Assembly: GCA_963383645.1 (NCBI GenBank)
Contig: OY726560.1
Coordinates: 32,183,003-32,247,002, forward strand
Direction of reading: 5' to 3'
Source of the DNA: Muscardinus avellanarius
Taxonomy: Eukaryota > Chordata > Mammalia > Rodentia > Gliridae
DNA length: 64,000 bases
Position numbers and translations under genes: made by a program. The notes under the pieces were generated by a model. The model saw only the letters and a program-made list of their open reading frames with translations, ran no database searches and had not been told where the DNA came from. The stretch's first letter is position 1, and each line of letters starts with the position of its first letter. Below are positions 22,531 through 32,163 of this stretch, one piece after another.

Positions 22531-22739
22531 CACAGAGAAATATCGCAGAAAATATGAATCAGACGCTTCTCTTAATCAGCAATAACTAGGAGGAAAAGGG
22601 CAACAGGAAGAGGTTGAGCTATAGAAAGGGCCCTATAGTGAAGCAACTAATGTGACCAATCAGAGGGTATGGAATACTGGAGGACGGAGCCTCTTTAAAA
22701 CGCAGGAGGTACATAAACAAATGTATCAAAGTAAATCAC
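22531..22739 (+). other. Non-repetitive 3' module of the composite element
   Basis: Unique sequence after the VNTR. It contains 'gaccaatcagagg' (CCAAT box-like, near 22655) and 'cctctttaaaacgc' (TATA-like, near 22694) about 40 bp apart, the arrangement of an LTR U3 promoter or simply chance. In SVA the equivalent position holds an LTR/env-derived segment (SINE-R). I do not recognise the family. Confidence 0.5.
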
Positions 22740-22957
22740 CAAAGAAGTGTGGGATGGAGGGAGGGGGAGGGAATGGGATGAGGGCTGGAGGATGGCTAAT
22801 TGTATGATGTGTGCTTGTATATCCTCTCAAGTCTTGTACTCCAATGTGATTGATATATGACTACAATGCACCAATTTAAAAAAATAAATTAATAAAAAAA
22901 TAGATATTGAAAAAAAAATAAATAAATATTTTCAAATTAATTTAAAAAAAAAAAGAA
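22740..22957 (+). mobile_element. L1 3'UTR-like tract with first A-rich tail
   Basis: A G-rich purine tract ('ggagggagggggagggaatg') is followed by 'gactacaatgcaccaattt' and A-rich sequence to 22957. The G-rich tract and the 'caatgcaccaat' end match other L1 3' ends in this window (complement of 36397-36545; 58369-58475). It probably supplies the signal for L1 recognition and polyadenylation. Confidence 0.7.
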
Positions 22958-23223
22958 ATGTTATCTCTAAGTGATCAAAAGCATGATATCAGACAAATGA
23001 AAATGTTATGTGAGATTATCATTGTTAATTTTTGATAAATTGCTATAATATTAGATGTCAATTGCTAAGCCAAGCATGGGAAGGAGAGATGGGGAGGGAA
23101 TGGGATGGGAATTGGGTAGGGGCTAACTGGGCGATGTATGTATGTGTGCATGTATGTCTACAGAAGTTTTTTTTATCCCATTATGATGTATTAATACAGT
23201 GCACCAATAAAAATATTTAAAAA
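22958..23223 (+). mobile_element. Distal segment with second L1-like tail (candidate 3' transduction)
   Basis: After the first A-rich tail come ~125 bp of AT-rich sequence, then a second G-rich tract ('gatggggagggaatggg'), 'cagtgcaccaataaaaat' and the final poly(A) that abuts the 3' TSD. Since the TSD lies after the second tail, both tails were in one inserted RNA. Read-through of the first signal to a downstream one is the usual explanation. Confidence 0.65.
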
Positions 23224-23239
23224 AAAAACTTAATTATGG
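23224..23239 (+). repeat. 3' target-site duplication of the composite element
   Basis: AAAAACTTAATTATGG, identical to 10963-10978, directly after the terminal poly(A). Confidence 0.95.
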
Positions 23240-23280
23240 TCTGGCTCAAAATAGCCTACAGAAGAAACCTCACTCAAATC

Positions 23281-23282
<2 letters not shown>

Positions 23283-23325
<43 letters not shown>

Positions 23326-23330
23326 AGAGA
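23283..23330. repeat. (CA)n(GA)n microsatellite
   Basis: Twenty CA units followed by four GA units. Sits just beyond the 3' TSD of the composite element, in the original flank. Confidence 0.95.
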
Positions 23331-23984
23331 TTTGAAATTAGAATTTCATATTTCTATTTAATTTTTAACCAATATTTATCTTTTTATTTTTATGGCACAC
23401 AAAGAATGTTAAACATACTACATACCCGAAATAGGGTTTTAATGCTGATATGTAAGTGAATAAGCAGATAAAATTTAATTTATTTTCTTATAGGTTAATT
23501 TGCAGAATTAAAATAATTAGGGATGGATGATATTTGAGATTAGAGGGCTAAAGTGAGAAGATCCTGAGTGATTTTTAATAAAGTATTTTTCAAACTAAAT
23601 TCTAGGCCATTTTCAGAGAGAACGTCATGGTGTATGGTGTTATCACTACACTTAACACAGCATGAGTATCCACAACAAGATTAGCAATTCCTGCATTTGA
23701 CCTCATCAAAGAACAGTTTACCATCCCACAAACAGCACTTTATTACAGAGTCAAGTAGACCAAAGACTAGAACCTAACTGTGCAAATTTTCTTAAGAAAA
23801 TGTTGGTCTATACATTTGAGTGACTGGCTTTGAGTACACTATTGGTTGGTTGGTCTACAATGGCATGCATTTGGATATTCTAATATTAGACTTTCCAGTT
23901 TATACATGGTATATTTTACTCAAGTCAATTTAAAAGTAAAACGATTGTGTTCCTTCTGCAAGCTGAGTCATTTTCAAACGTTTT
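23331..23984. other. Single-copy AT-rich DNA (3' flank of the composite element)
   Basis: Nothing recognised. Confidence 0.45.
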
Positions 23985-24432
23985 TCAAATATGACCTCCA
24001 CAACTTTCATTCTGCCTGCTCTCCTGGCATGTGACCTTGTCACTTTTCCCATCAAGAGCTGGAGCCTGTTTCTCTATTCCCCTGAATATGAGAGGACTCG
24101 TGACTGGACCAGTAAAAGAATATGGGCTGAAGTGTGAGCATACACAAGAAGTGGGATGGATTCCTCCAAGATGACCTCTCTGTAGAAGCAAAGTCACAAG
24201 GAGAGGCCCTAAAGATGCCACAGACGAGACATGCCAAGGAACAGCACAGTGCTTGACAGTGAATGTGTCATCATCTTGGAAGAACACCCTGCTCTGGCTC
24301 ACTCCATGGTGGAGAGACAATCCACCTCCACCAAGTCAAGCTATCCCCAATTTCCTCATGTCCAGAGCCATAGTTGTTTTGATCACTGAATTTAAGGATG
24401 GTTTATTATGAATCAGTAGACAACTGAAACAC
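23985..24432 (+). mobile_element. MLT1-like MaLR LTR remnant
   Basis: Contains 'tgtgaccttgtcact', 'ggagaggccctaaagatg' and the end 'ggtttattatgaatcagtagacaactgaaac', which follow the order of old MaLR/MLT1 LTR 3' halves ending in 'gcaatagataactgaaac'. Strongly diverged and without internal viral sequence. Family assignment is from memory of the consensus pattern. Confidence 0.45.
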
Positions 24433-24830
24433 AGCCTATTAGGAACTGTGTTAATGTGTGTAAAAGAAGAGCTAAGGACTACAGAAGCTAAGGCCAGTGG
24501 TCTCAAGGAACTTGAAACCCAGTAAGTGCCCAAAATCATGTGACCACAGGAGGAGGCCAACAGAGGAACAAATCAAGAACTACAGAGAATAAAATAGTGA
24601 TGGTAACGGAATCACCAGAAACTTTTAAAATGAAAGAAAAACATAATGTCTGGTTTGAGTACAGAAAAAGGAAAAGAAGGGTAGAAAAGGGAAGGAATCC
24701 AATAAAAATATAAAGGACATTAAGAGAAACCATAAGAAAACTGGCTTGGAAGAAAAAAAAGCCAATGGGGAAAGAGTATTTTGAAAGAAAACTCATTGTA
24801 TTTGAGATAGAGGAATAGATGCAATATTTG

Positions 24831-24831
<1 letters not shown>
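24433..24831. other. Single-copy purine-rich DNA
   Basis: A/G-rich, with no recognised repeat. A 127-codon minus-strand frame at 24536-24919 crosses the CA repeat and is not supported as a gene. Confidence 0.4.

Positions 24832-24876
<45 letters not shown>
24832..24876. repeat. (CA)n microsatellite
   Basis: About 22 perfect CA units. Confidence 0.95.
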
Positions 24877-24880
<4 letters not shown>

Positions 24881-25682
24881 GAATGAAGAAACCATACAAA
24901 GGCTGATTATAAACCCCAAGGCATCATACCACTAATGTGGATGTGGGTTTACTTCACAAAGCAAAGACATTAAATAAGTAAATAAGTAAACAAAGAAATG
25001 TCACACTCAGTTTCCCCCAAACAATTACCACATTTGTGTATAATTCCCTGTGAGGGCCCCAAATGAGCCAAATGCCACCAGTTAGCAACCAGCCCTGGGG
25101 AACTTTGCCCCACGTAACAAGATTACTAGATCTGGCTATTCAGTGATCTAAGAAGCAGATGTGCATATCTGGTAAGCTTCCTTGTCCTTCTAATGTACCC
25201 AAGTGACACTTTAGTTATTTATGCAGATATTAAAGACTTTGGAAACATTTGGGTAGTGTCACTGGATTTATTTGCCTTGACAACAGACCTTAGGGATTGT
25301 TTTGGTCCAACTACCTTTTCCCAGTGAAAAATTGTGGTACTCAGATTCTACTGCATGGGGACAGATCATGACTTTAACTCAGACTTCTGCCAGTCAGTAC
25401 AACTTCCTTCATCAAGAAACTCCTGATATTCATCTGAAAGATTTTGCCACCATGTCTAGGAGGCACCAATAATATAAATAGTAGATAGATCATCAGAGTG
25501 CATTTTAAAAACCTAGGCTAAATTCCGCTGCTCCCTGAGATATTGAGGGAGTAAGTCACTTCAGTCTAAATATCAGTGTTTTTCTAAGACACTATTCTGG
25601 AGCTTATAATGCATAAATAAGCAAAATTGACAATGATCATTTTTTTAACAGAGCTTACATAAATATAAGTAATAATAATTTT
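24877..25682. other. Single-copy DNA
   Basis: No repeat, exon or RNA gene recognised. Confidence 0.45.
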
Positions 25683-25683
25683 T

Positions 25684-25873
25684 GTGTGTGTGTGGTACTG
25701 GGGTTCCTGGAAGCCCTTCTAACTCTGGGCTCCACCACTCCTAGACCTATTTTTATATTTTTATTTGAAAACAGGGTCTCTTATGCCAGCACAGCTGGCT
25801 TCGAACCTGTGTGATCCTCCTAACTCCGCCTCCCAAGCGCAGGGATTACAAGCATGCGCCACCACGCCCAGCC
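25684..25873 (-). mobile_element. B1-dID SINE, short-centre subfamily
   Basis: Antisense: a short (GT)n in place of poly-T, then 'ggtactggggttcctggaag', ending 'gcgccaccacgcccagcc'. The flanks 'ataattttt' near 25672 and 25875 form a likely short TSD. Confidence 0.93.
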
Positions 25874-25952
25874 ATAATTTTTAAAACTGGCAATGATCAA
25901 TGTCCTGAACAGAGATTACATAATTAATGATAATAAAATATGATAATAGTGA

Positions 25953-25953
25953 C

Positions 25954-25992
<39 letters not shown>

Positions 25993-26061
25993 TGAGGAGA
26001 AGGAGAAGGAGAAGGAGAAGGAGAAGGAGAAGGAGAAGGAGAAGGAGAAGGAGAAGGAGGA
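25953..26061. repeat. (AAT)n then (GGAGAA)n compound microsatellite
   Basis: (AAT)n at about 25953-25993 passes into (GGAGAA)n at 25994-26061. The second part is a pure purine tract of ~68 bp on the + strand. Confidence 0.95.
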
Positions 26062-27097
26062 GTAGTAGTAAAATATTCTGACTTCCACATCGAAGGATTA
26101 TCCTGGCTACCATGTTGACCATGGATTCAAAGAGACCTGAGGAGCAGTAAGGAGATGATAGCCACTACTACAATTACCCAGAGGCAGGTGAGCATACTTT
26201 AAACTGGGGTGGTGATGGAAGAAACTCAGGAAAATACTTAAATTCTGAAAATTTATTGCAAATGGATAGCCAATAAGTTTTCCTAATGAATTGAATAGAA
26301 TATGGGGAATAGAAAAAAAGGCAAAGAGACTCCAAAATTCAGAATTTGAGCAACTAAAAAGATGCAGTTATTATCAACCAAGGTGAGGAAGGTTCCTGGT
26401 AAAAGAGGTAGGGGATTACAAGATTGCAATCATTTACAGACACTGAAATTAAAATGTGTAAAAGACAACTTAGTGAAAATGAGTAGTTCGAAATTGAGTG
26501 TAAAAATTCAGAGCTTTGTCTTGCTAAGGATATTAATATGGGAATTGTCAGGATTATAAAGCTGTTTGTTTGCTATAATTGCGTCGTATATCACTCCCGG
26601 GGGAGAGATAAGCCTTGTGAAAACATTTTCTAAGAAGTACAAACCACTTTCTTTCATTCCATCCTAGATTCAAAAACTTTGCTTAAAACAATAAAGGATA
26701 ATCAAGTTTAGCCAAGTGTAATAACAGCTGTAGGGATCTTTTAATTTTTACAAATAATAATAACAACAAAAACAATTTTAAAGAACAAAAGCATGTCATA
26801 CATTGAATAGTATATGTATTTTATTAGTATATATTTAATAGTATATGTATTTTACTTAAATGTTGATTTAAGTTAATGTCAAATTATATGTAGTGGGTTT
26901 TAGTGTCAACTTCTATTTTCTCCCTAGAAAGCGTCTAGAAACTTTTCTCCAATTATTCCTTAAAAAGTGGACATAAGATTTGCAATACTCTCAGTGTTTT
27001 CCAGTTTCTGAAAATCTGCTTCTTTATATCTTACGCATATGTGTTGGGGACTTGGGGACTATCTTTGCAATTTCATAGTTCTAAAATCTCAGAGATT
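26062..27097. other. Single-copy AT-rich DNA
   Basis: No repeat recognised. A short internal duplication around 26812-26852 repeats 'atatgtattttattagtat' and 'agtatatgtattttact'. Confidence 0.45.
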
Positions 27098-27302
27098 AGC
27101 CAGGCGTGGTGGCACATGCTTGTAATACCATCATTCTGGAGGCTGAGACAAGAGGAATACTATTCACAGACATCCTCAGCTACTTAGTGAGGCCCTTTGC
27201 AACTCAGTGAGATCCTGTTTCAAAATAAAGAATAAAAAATAGGGCTAGGCATGTAGCTAAATATATATATATAGTTAGGTCTGGGGATGGACCCCCAGAC
27301 CT
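27098..27302 (+). mobile_element. B1-dID SINE
   Basis: Starts 'ttagccaggcgtggtggc'. The ID half is disrupted by TA-rich sequence at 27258-27275 and ends with 'ggggatggacccccagacc', followed by AT-rich repeats. Confidence 0.87.
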
Positions 27303-27689
27303 AATATTAAATATATATATTTAATATATATGTGAAATAAAATAAAATCTCAGTGATTTCTTAGTTTTTCTCTGGGCATTGGGCTATAGCAAGTCACAGG
27401 ATTGCTGAAGGGCTTTCCTTCCCTTTAGAGTTTTTTACAAAATGCTGATAGCCTGGCTGCTACTGAAGCTCTGTTCTGTGTTTCTATAATTTTGGAACTC
27501 TGCTTTGGATCAATTTATTTATTTGTTTCTTTTCTTTTTTGCTCCATTTCACAGTGGTTTTAGGGATGGTTTTGATCTATAGTTTTAAAGGATATCATAT
27601 TAATCTTTGCCATAGAGCAGAGTTTTTCAAATGGTATGTCCCATGAATGCTTTTCAGGTATCCAAACATCTTATTCTGATTTCTTGGCA
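27303..27689. other. Single-copy DNA
   Basis: Nothing recognised. Confidence 0.4.
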
Positions 27690-27806
27690 GAAGGAAAGAA
27701 GGAAGGAAGAAAGAAAGGAAGGAAGGGAGGGAGGGAAGGAAGGAGGGAGGGAGGGAAGAAGGAAGGAAGGAAGGAAGGAAGGAAGGAAGGAAGGAAAAAA
27801 AGAAAG
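27690..27806. repeat. (GGAA)n / purine-rich repeat
   Basis: About 117 bp of pure purine on the + strand made of GGAA, GGGA and GAAA units. GGAA repeats are potential ETS-factor binding arrays. Confidence 0.93.
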
Positions 27807-28337
27807 GAAATTTGCTAGAAACAACAAGATTTCTAGGGGCCAAAGCAAAAAGGGAGTCAGAATAAGACCCTTTTTAAGGGAAAAAAGATATGTTTTAATG
27901 ACAAAACCACAATTTTCTCTGAAAAACCTAAGAATAATCTCTCCAGTGCTGTCCTTGATATAATGAGAAATGTTTTTATATGCACCTATAGTAAGTATAC
28001 TGATGGATTTTTGTACCAGTATTGGGAATGGCCTAGGAAGATTTGAGAAAGTTCTGATTATTAATAAATATATTTCAAAAATTGGGTGAGGGGCAGATCT
28101 GTGAAAGGACTTGGTTTCTGCCAAGAAGAAGGCAACTATTACAATGTAAATTAACCTAGTTAAAGGTAATTAGCAAGTCTATAGGAGAGGGGAACTAGGA
28201 CTTCCTCATCCTCACTCTAAAGACAGGTTTACATACTTGGATAATCTAGCTAGGATGGGAGGAGGGGGGTCGACCTTCCTGAAAGGAGACACCTTGGTGG
28301 GAAAGTAAAGAGAGGAACCTTACAGGGACTTTTACTA
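27807..28337. other. Single-copy DNA
   Basis: No repeat recognised. A 156-codon minus-strand frame at 27654-28124 spans the purine repeat and is not supported as coding. Confidence 0.4.
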
Positions 28338-28647
28338 TGTCAGAATTACATGAAACAAAATGGAGGATGCCATATGTATACAAAGTCTATTCCGTGTTTT
28401 GTACTTGGGTGATTTCGTTCAAAGCACCCCCTCGTGTTACCCCTGGGTAACATGAGGCTATAACTATCTTCTGTATTTCTATCTTTCTAGTAAACTCCTT
28501 TAAATCTTCAGCAAGAATCTGGGCTATTGCATATCTATCCTTAGCTCAGGACACGAACCCATGCTTTTTATCTTTTTGTGTCTTTTGGGGAATTATTCCC
28601 AGGGATCTAACAAAGATCCCTCGGGACAGTTCCCCCAGATGGTAACA
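28338..28647 (+). mobile_element. Probable solo LTR of an endogenous retrovirus
   Basis: Starts TGTCAG and ends GGTAACA, the TG...CA boundaries of an LTR. It includes 'catgaaacaaaatggagg', an ERV1-like U3 start, and 'ctagtaaactcctttaaatc', resembling an LTR polyadenylation region. No perfect flanking duplication is visible (ACTA versus GTCA), so the limits are uncertain. No gag, pol or env sequence is adjacent. Confidence 0.5.
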
Positions 28648-28733
28648 GTCACAGTCCAAAACCATAACAATTTGATTTAATATATTATAGTGTCTTCAAT
28701 TGACAAAATTCTAAAACATTATAAATAAAAGTA

Positions 28734-28874
28734 AGCTAGCCATGGTGGAGCATGCTTATAATCCTAGTACTTGGGAGGCTGAGAGAAGAAGATTGCAGGT
28801 TCCCAGCCAGCCTCAGCTACTTAGTGAGGCACTCCACAACTTAATGACACCCTGTTTCAAAATAAAGAATAAGA
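28734..28874 (+). mobile_element. B1-dID SINE, left part of a copy split by a younger SINE
   Basis: Runs 'ctagccatggtggagcatg' to 'caaaataaagaataa'. The continuation (ID half) resumes at 29121 after an inserted SINE, so this copy was the target. Confidence 0.9.
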
Positions 28875-29057
28875 GCCGGGCGTGGTGGCACACGCTTGTA
28901 ATCCCCGCGCTTGGGAGGCAGAGACAGGAGGATCGCACAGGTTCAAAGCCAGCCGCGCGCGCTGGCTTCGGAGACCCTGTTTCCAAATAAAAATGTAAAA
29001 AATAGGTCTGGGAGTGTAGCCCGGAGGTAGAAGGGCTTCCAGGAACCCCAGTACCAC
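28875..29057 (+). mobile_element. B1-dID SINE, young short-centre copy nested in another SINE
   Basis: Complete: 'gccgggcgtggtggcacacg' to 'ccccagtaccacc'. The centre carries a local GC expansion ('gccgcgcgcgctggcttcgg'). A short repeat AGAATAA flanks the insertion near 28866 and 29120. Its tail became the (GAAA)n repeat that follows. Confidence 0.95.
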
Positions 29058-29060
29058 CGA

Positions 29061-29120
<60 letters not shown>
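29058..29120. repeat. (GAAA)n microsatellite grown from a SINE tail
   Basis: About 15 GAAA units directly after the SINE's 3' 'accacc'. Confidence 0.95.
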
Positions 29121-29201
29121 GAATAAAAAAATAGGACTGGGGTTTTGGGGTTTTGTTCAGAGGTAGAAAGCCCCTGGGTTCAATCCTCAGTACCACAAAA
29201 A

Positions 29202-29252
<51 letters not shown>

Positions 29253-29254
29253 AT
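29121..29254 (+). mobile_element. B1-dID SINE, right part of the split copy, with (AAAT)n tail
   Basis: ID half 'tcagaggtagaaagcccctg' to 'cctcagtaccac', followed by ~13 AAAT units at 29200-29254. Together with 28734-28874 it makes one original SINE. Confidence 0.9.
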
Positions 29255-29935
29255 GTAGTTTTATAATAATTACAAAAAACATAGTGTTAGTTTCCCATTC
29301 TTACTAGTGTTGCATGATCCAAGAGGAGATGTGGAAGTATCTTGAAGACCTCAAGTTCTTCACGTAGTTTTTCATAAATATTATCACAAGTGAGATTTTT
29401 TAAAATAACAGTCATCAAAGAGTTCAAAGAACATTCCCCGGGGAAAGGATTCAGTTCAAATATCCCATATTACATATTTTAAAACCAATTATGCAGAAAG
29501 TAAGGTTAACATTTTCTTATGAAACATCTAATCAAGCCATATGTCTAAATTAAGGGCCACCTCACTTGAATGGGCAAAAGATTCCGAACATGCACTGCCA
29601 ACATGTGCCTCTGATTATCAGCCTAATTTTAAGCCACAGACGGATGAACGGCCAATAAAAGCTTCAAATTTCTAAATCTATGGGGCATGCCATAAGAATT
29701 TGAGTTTGCAAGTTTAGGGACAGGAATTTCCAGTCATTTCTCCAAGCACTAGAAAGTCAATTATTATGATTTATGATAAGGATGCTGTCTAATTTTGAAA
29801 GAATAATATGTGAATATACTTTCTGAGGTATGCTTTCTATACTCTAGGTTAAATAATTAACTCTTTTGATGTACCAAACTATTGGATATAAATTAATTAT
29901 AAACTAATATCACTTCACATTTAGAGGATTTAGAC
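29255..29935. other. Single-copy AT-rich DNA
   Basis: Nothing recognised. Confidence 0.4.
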
Positions 29936-30130
29936 ATGGGGGAGTGTGGAGGGGATGTTTATAGAGATTGCACCCAGGGTGTTCTGCCACTGAGTTACCT
30001 CCTCAGGCCTTTTTATTCTTTATTTTGAAATAGAGTTTCATTAATTGCTGAGGCTAGCTGCAAACCTGTTATCCTCCTGTCTCAGTCTTCCAAGTACTGG
30101 GATTAAGGATTTGTGCCACCATGTCTCAGA
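29936..30130 (-). mobile_element. B1-dID SINE (old copy)
   Basis: Antisense: 'gcacccagggtgttctgcc', 'ttgaaatagagtttcatta' and 'gtgccaccatgtctcaga'. Diverged and slightly shortened. Confidence 0.85.
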
Positions 30131-30278
30131 GTACTAATCTTAAACGACCTTTTCTAGAGATAATATATAGCAAGAATAAACACAGGGCTTAATTTTAAAG
30201 GGCTATAATAAATTCCAATCATCAGTAATTGTGCAAAGTAACTAACATTGTTGAGTGTTTAAAATGTGTCAGCTTTGC

Positions 30279-30487
30279 CGGGCGTGGTGGCGCACACTTG
30301 TAATACCCGCGCTTGGGAGACTGAGACAGGAGGATCGCACAGGTTCGAAGCCAGCCTCAGCTACTTAGTGAGGCGCTCAGCCACTTAATGAGACCCTGTT
30401 TCCAAATAAAATATAAAAAGGTCTGGGAGTATAGCCCGGAGGTAGAAAGCCCCTGGGTTCCACCCCCAGTACCACACACACAAAAGA
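30279..30487 (+). mobile_element. B1-dID SINE, intermediate subfamily, with 13-bp TSD
   Basis: Starts 'cgggcgtggtggcgcacac'. It keeps the long centre ('agctacttagtgaggcgctc') but has the younger 'gtttccaaataaaatat' and 'gtctgggagtatagcccgg', and the older ending 'cccctgggttcc'. TSD GTGTCAGCTTTGC lies at 30266-30278 and 30488-30500. Confidence 0.95.
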
Positions 30488-30663
30488 GTGTCAGCTTTGC
30501 TCACTATTCTTTGAGGTAAATACATTAGTATCCCTATGTTACACATTTAAATACTGGCAGATTATTTCACTTAAGATCATATAACCAGAAAGCACAGAAC
30601 AAGGAATCCAACCATGGCAGTCTTGTCCTAGAGTTCATATTTTCATCATTATTTTATACTTCC

Positions 30664-30666
<3 letters not shown>

Positions 30667-30708
<42 letters not shown>
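30667..30708. repeat. (GT)n microsatellite at a SINE tail
   Basis: About 20 GT units abutting the antisense SINE at 30709. Confidence 0.95.
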
Positions 30709-30711
<3 letters not shown>

Positions 30712-30951
30712 GAGGACTGAACCCAGGGACATTCTACATACATCACAACTATCCTACCTCCGAGCTACATCCCCAGCTCTTTTTATGTTTTTTTGTTTGT
30801 TTGTTTGTTTGTTTGTTTTTTGTTTTGGAACAAGGTCTCCCTAGGTTGCTGACAGTCTTCCGAAACTGCTGAAGCTGGTCTCAAGCCTGAAATCTTTTCA
30901 TCTTAGCCTCCCAAGTTCTGGGATTACAAGTGTGTGCAACCACGCCTGGCT
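30709..30951 (-). mobile_element. B1-dID SINE with internal (GTTT)n
   Basis: Antisense: 'ttactgaggactgaaccc' to 'tgcaaccacgcctggctt'. The internal A-rich linker has grown into (GTTT)n at 30789-30820. Confidence 0.9.
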
Positions 30952-31143
30952 TATATTTCCTTTCAATATAGCGAGAAATTATCTTTCTATTTTCATAACC
31001 AAGAAATACCTGTTCATCTCTTCTAAGCAAGATCGTATCATTGACGGCTACTTCAGAGGCAGAGAAAGTAAATGTGTCACTAAAGATCACCATCGTTTCC
31101 GCCCTTTGTGTGTAGATTCTTTTGTTTTCTGTAAACTATGATT

Positions 31144-31190
31144 ATTTTGTTTTGTATTACTGCAAATTGAACACAGGGACATTCTAATTT
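31144..31190 (-). mobile_element. B1-dID SINE, right part of a split copy
   Basis: 'ttttgtattactgcaaattg' to 'cagggacattctaa' is the antisense ID half start. The copy is interrupted by a younger SINE and resumes at 31406. Confidence 0.8.
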
Positions 31191-31405
31191 TTTTTTTTTT
31201 TTTTTTGCAGGTCTGGGGATGGAACCCAGGGGCATTTGACCTCTGAGCTACACCCCCTGCCCTACTTTTATTCTTTATTTTGAAACAGGGTCTCACTGCG
31301 TTGCAGAGGGCCTCACTAAGTAGCTGAGGCTGTCCACAAACCATGATCCTCCAGGTCTCAGCCTCCCGAATGCTGGGATTACAAGCGTGCGCCACCACGC
31401 CAGGC
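31191..31405 (-). mobile_element. B1-dID SINE nested in an older SINE
   Basis: Antisense: poly-T (31189-31206), 'gcaggtctggggatggaac', 'catttgacctctgagctac', ending 'gcgccaccacgccaggc'. It carries the 'gcggacagcctcag' type centre of the subfamily also seen at 33269 and 52336. Confidence 0.93.
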
Positions 31406-31526
31406 TTTTTTGTTTTGTTTTAAGACAGGGTCTCACTAGGTTGCTGAAGCTGGCTTCAAACCTGCAATCCTCCTGTCTCAGCCTCCCAAGTACTGGAAAT
31501 ACACATTTGTGCCACCGTGCCCAGTT
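31406..31526 (-). mobile_element. B1-dID SINE, left part of the split copy
   Basis: 'gttttaagacagggtctcac' to 'gccaccgtgcccagttg'. It continues the copy begun at 31144-31190. Confidence 0.88.
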
Positions 31527-31533
31527 GTGTTTT

Positions 31534-31602
31534 CTGTCTCTCTGTCTCTCTCTTTCTCTCCCTCTCTTTATCTCCCCCTCCCTCCCTTCTTCTTTTTTTT
31601 TC
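31534..31602. repeat. (CT)n-rich polypyrimidine tract
   Basis: Imperfect CT, CCCT and T-rich sequence following the SINE. Confidence 0.85.
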
Positions 31603-32105
31603 TTATAAAGAAGCCCAACACTCCGACTGAGGTTTAACCTGCTTAGTATTTTTTCTAATATAGCTACAACCTGCATACCAGTGCATTCCTGTACAGCTCT
31701 GTTATGTGATCTGCTTATGTGATCTGTTAAATTTTCTTTTAATGCAGAAATCTCACATGATAACCTATTAAGTCTCAAATTTTCAGTTCTACAAATATTT
31801 CAACTAAATTGACATAAGTGCATTAAAATAGGTTGGAAATCATAACATAGAACTTATACATCCTTCACATATTTGCATGCACACACATATATTATTTGTC
31901 AAATGCTCTAATCATTCACTTATTACTTTTCTCAGAATAATAGACCTCCAAAAATATAATAGTTCTTAACAAGCTATCTTATCAAGTTTGATGGAGACTT
32001 CTGCCCCTACCCAGTTGTTTCCATTTATTTTCTATCAGAAAAAGAGATGAAGTAAGATGAAGAAGAAATTACTTATAAATAGCACAGGAAAAATAGTTTC
32101 CTGAC

Positions 32106-32106
<1 letters not shown>
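31603..32106. other. Single-copy AT-rich DNA
   Basis: Nothing recognised. Confidence 0.4.

Positions 32107-32162
<56 letters not shown>
32107..32162. repeat. (GAAA)n microsatellite
   Basis: About 14 GAAA units, here without an adjacent SINE. Confidence 0.95.

Positions 32163-32163
<1 letters not shown>

Larger units (their letters stand above)
10979..23223 (+). mobile_element. SVA-like composite non-autonomous retrotransposon, ~12.2 kb
   Basis: Seen: a GC-rich block inserted in AT-rich DNA, bounded by a 16-bp direct repeat at a TT/AAAA site and ending in poly(A). Internal order: five GC-rich monomers (10979-11585), a non-repeated module (11586-12077), a VNTR of ~49/50-bp subunits (12078-22530), a second non-repeated module (22531-22739), an L1-3'UTR-like G-rich tract and A-rich tail (22740-22957), then ~265 bp with a second L1-like tail (22958-23223). 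Known: SVA and LAVA of apes have a 5' repeat, GC-rich VNTR of ~35-50 bp units, a 3' module and poly(A), and are moved in trans by L1. Inferred: this is an independently evolved element of the same type. I see no ORF1 or ORF2 coding sequence, so it would depend on L1 proteins. Alternatives are an L1 whose coding part was replaced by a tandem repeat, or an ERV-derived transcript retrotransposed by L1. Family status (one locus or many copies) cannot be judged here. Confidence 0.85.

Noticed and set aside
10979..23223. Centromeric or pericentromeric satellite block
   Set aside because: The array is enclosed with unique modules, poly(A) and a TSD inside ordinary euchromatic-looking DNA, so an insertion fits better.
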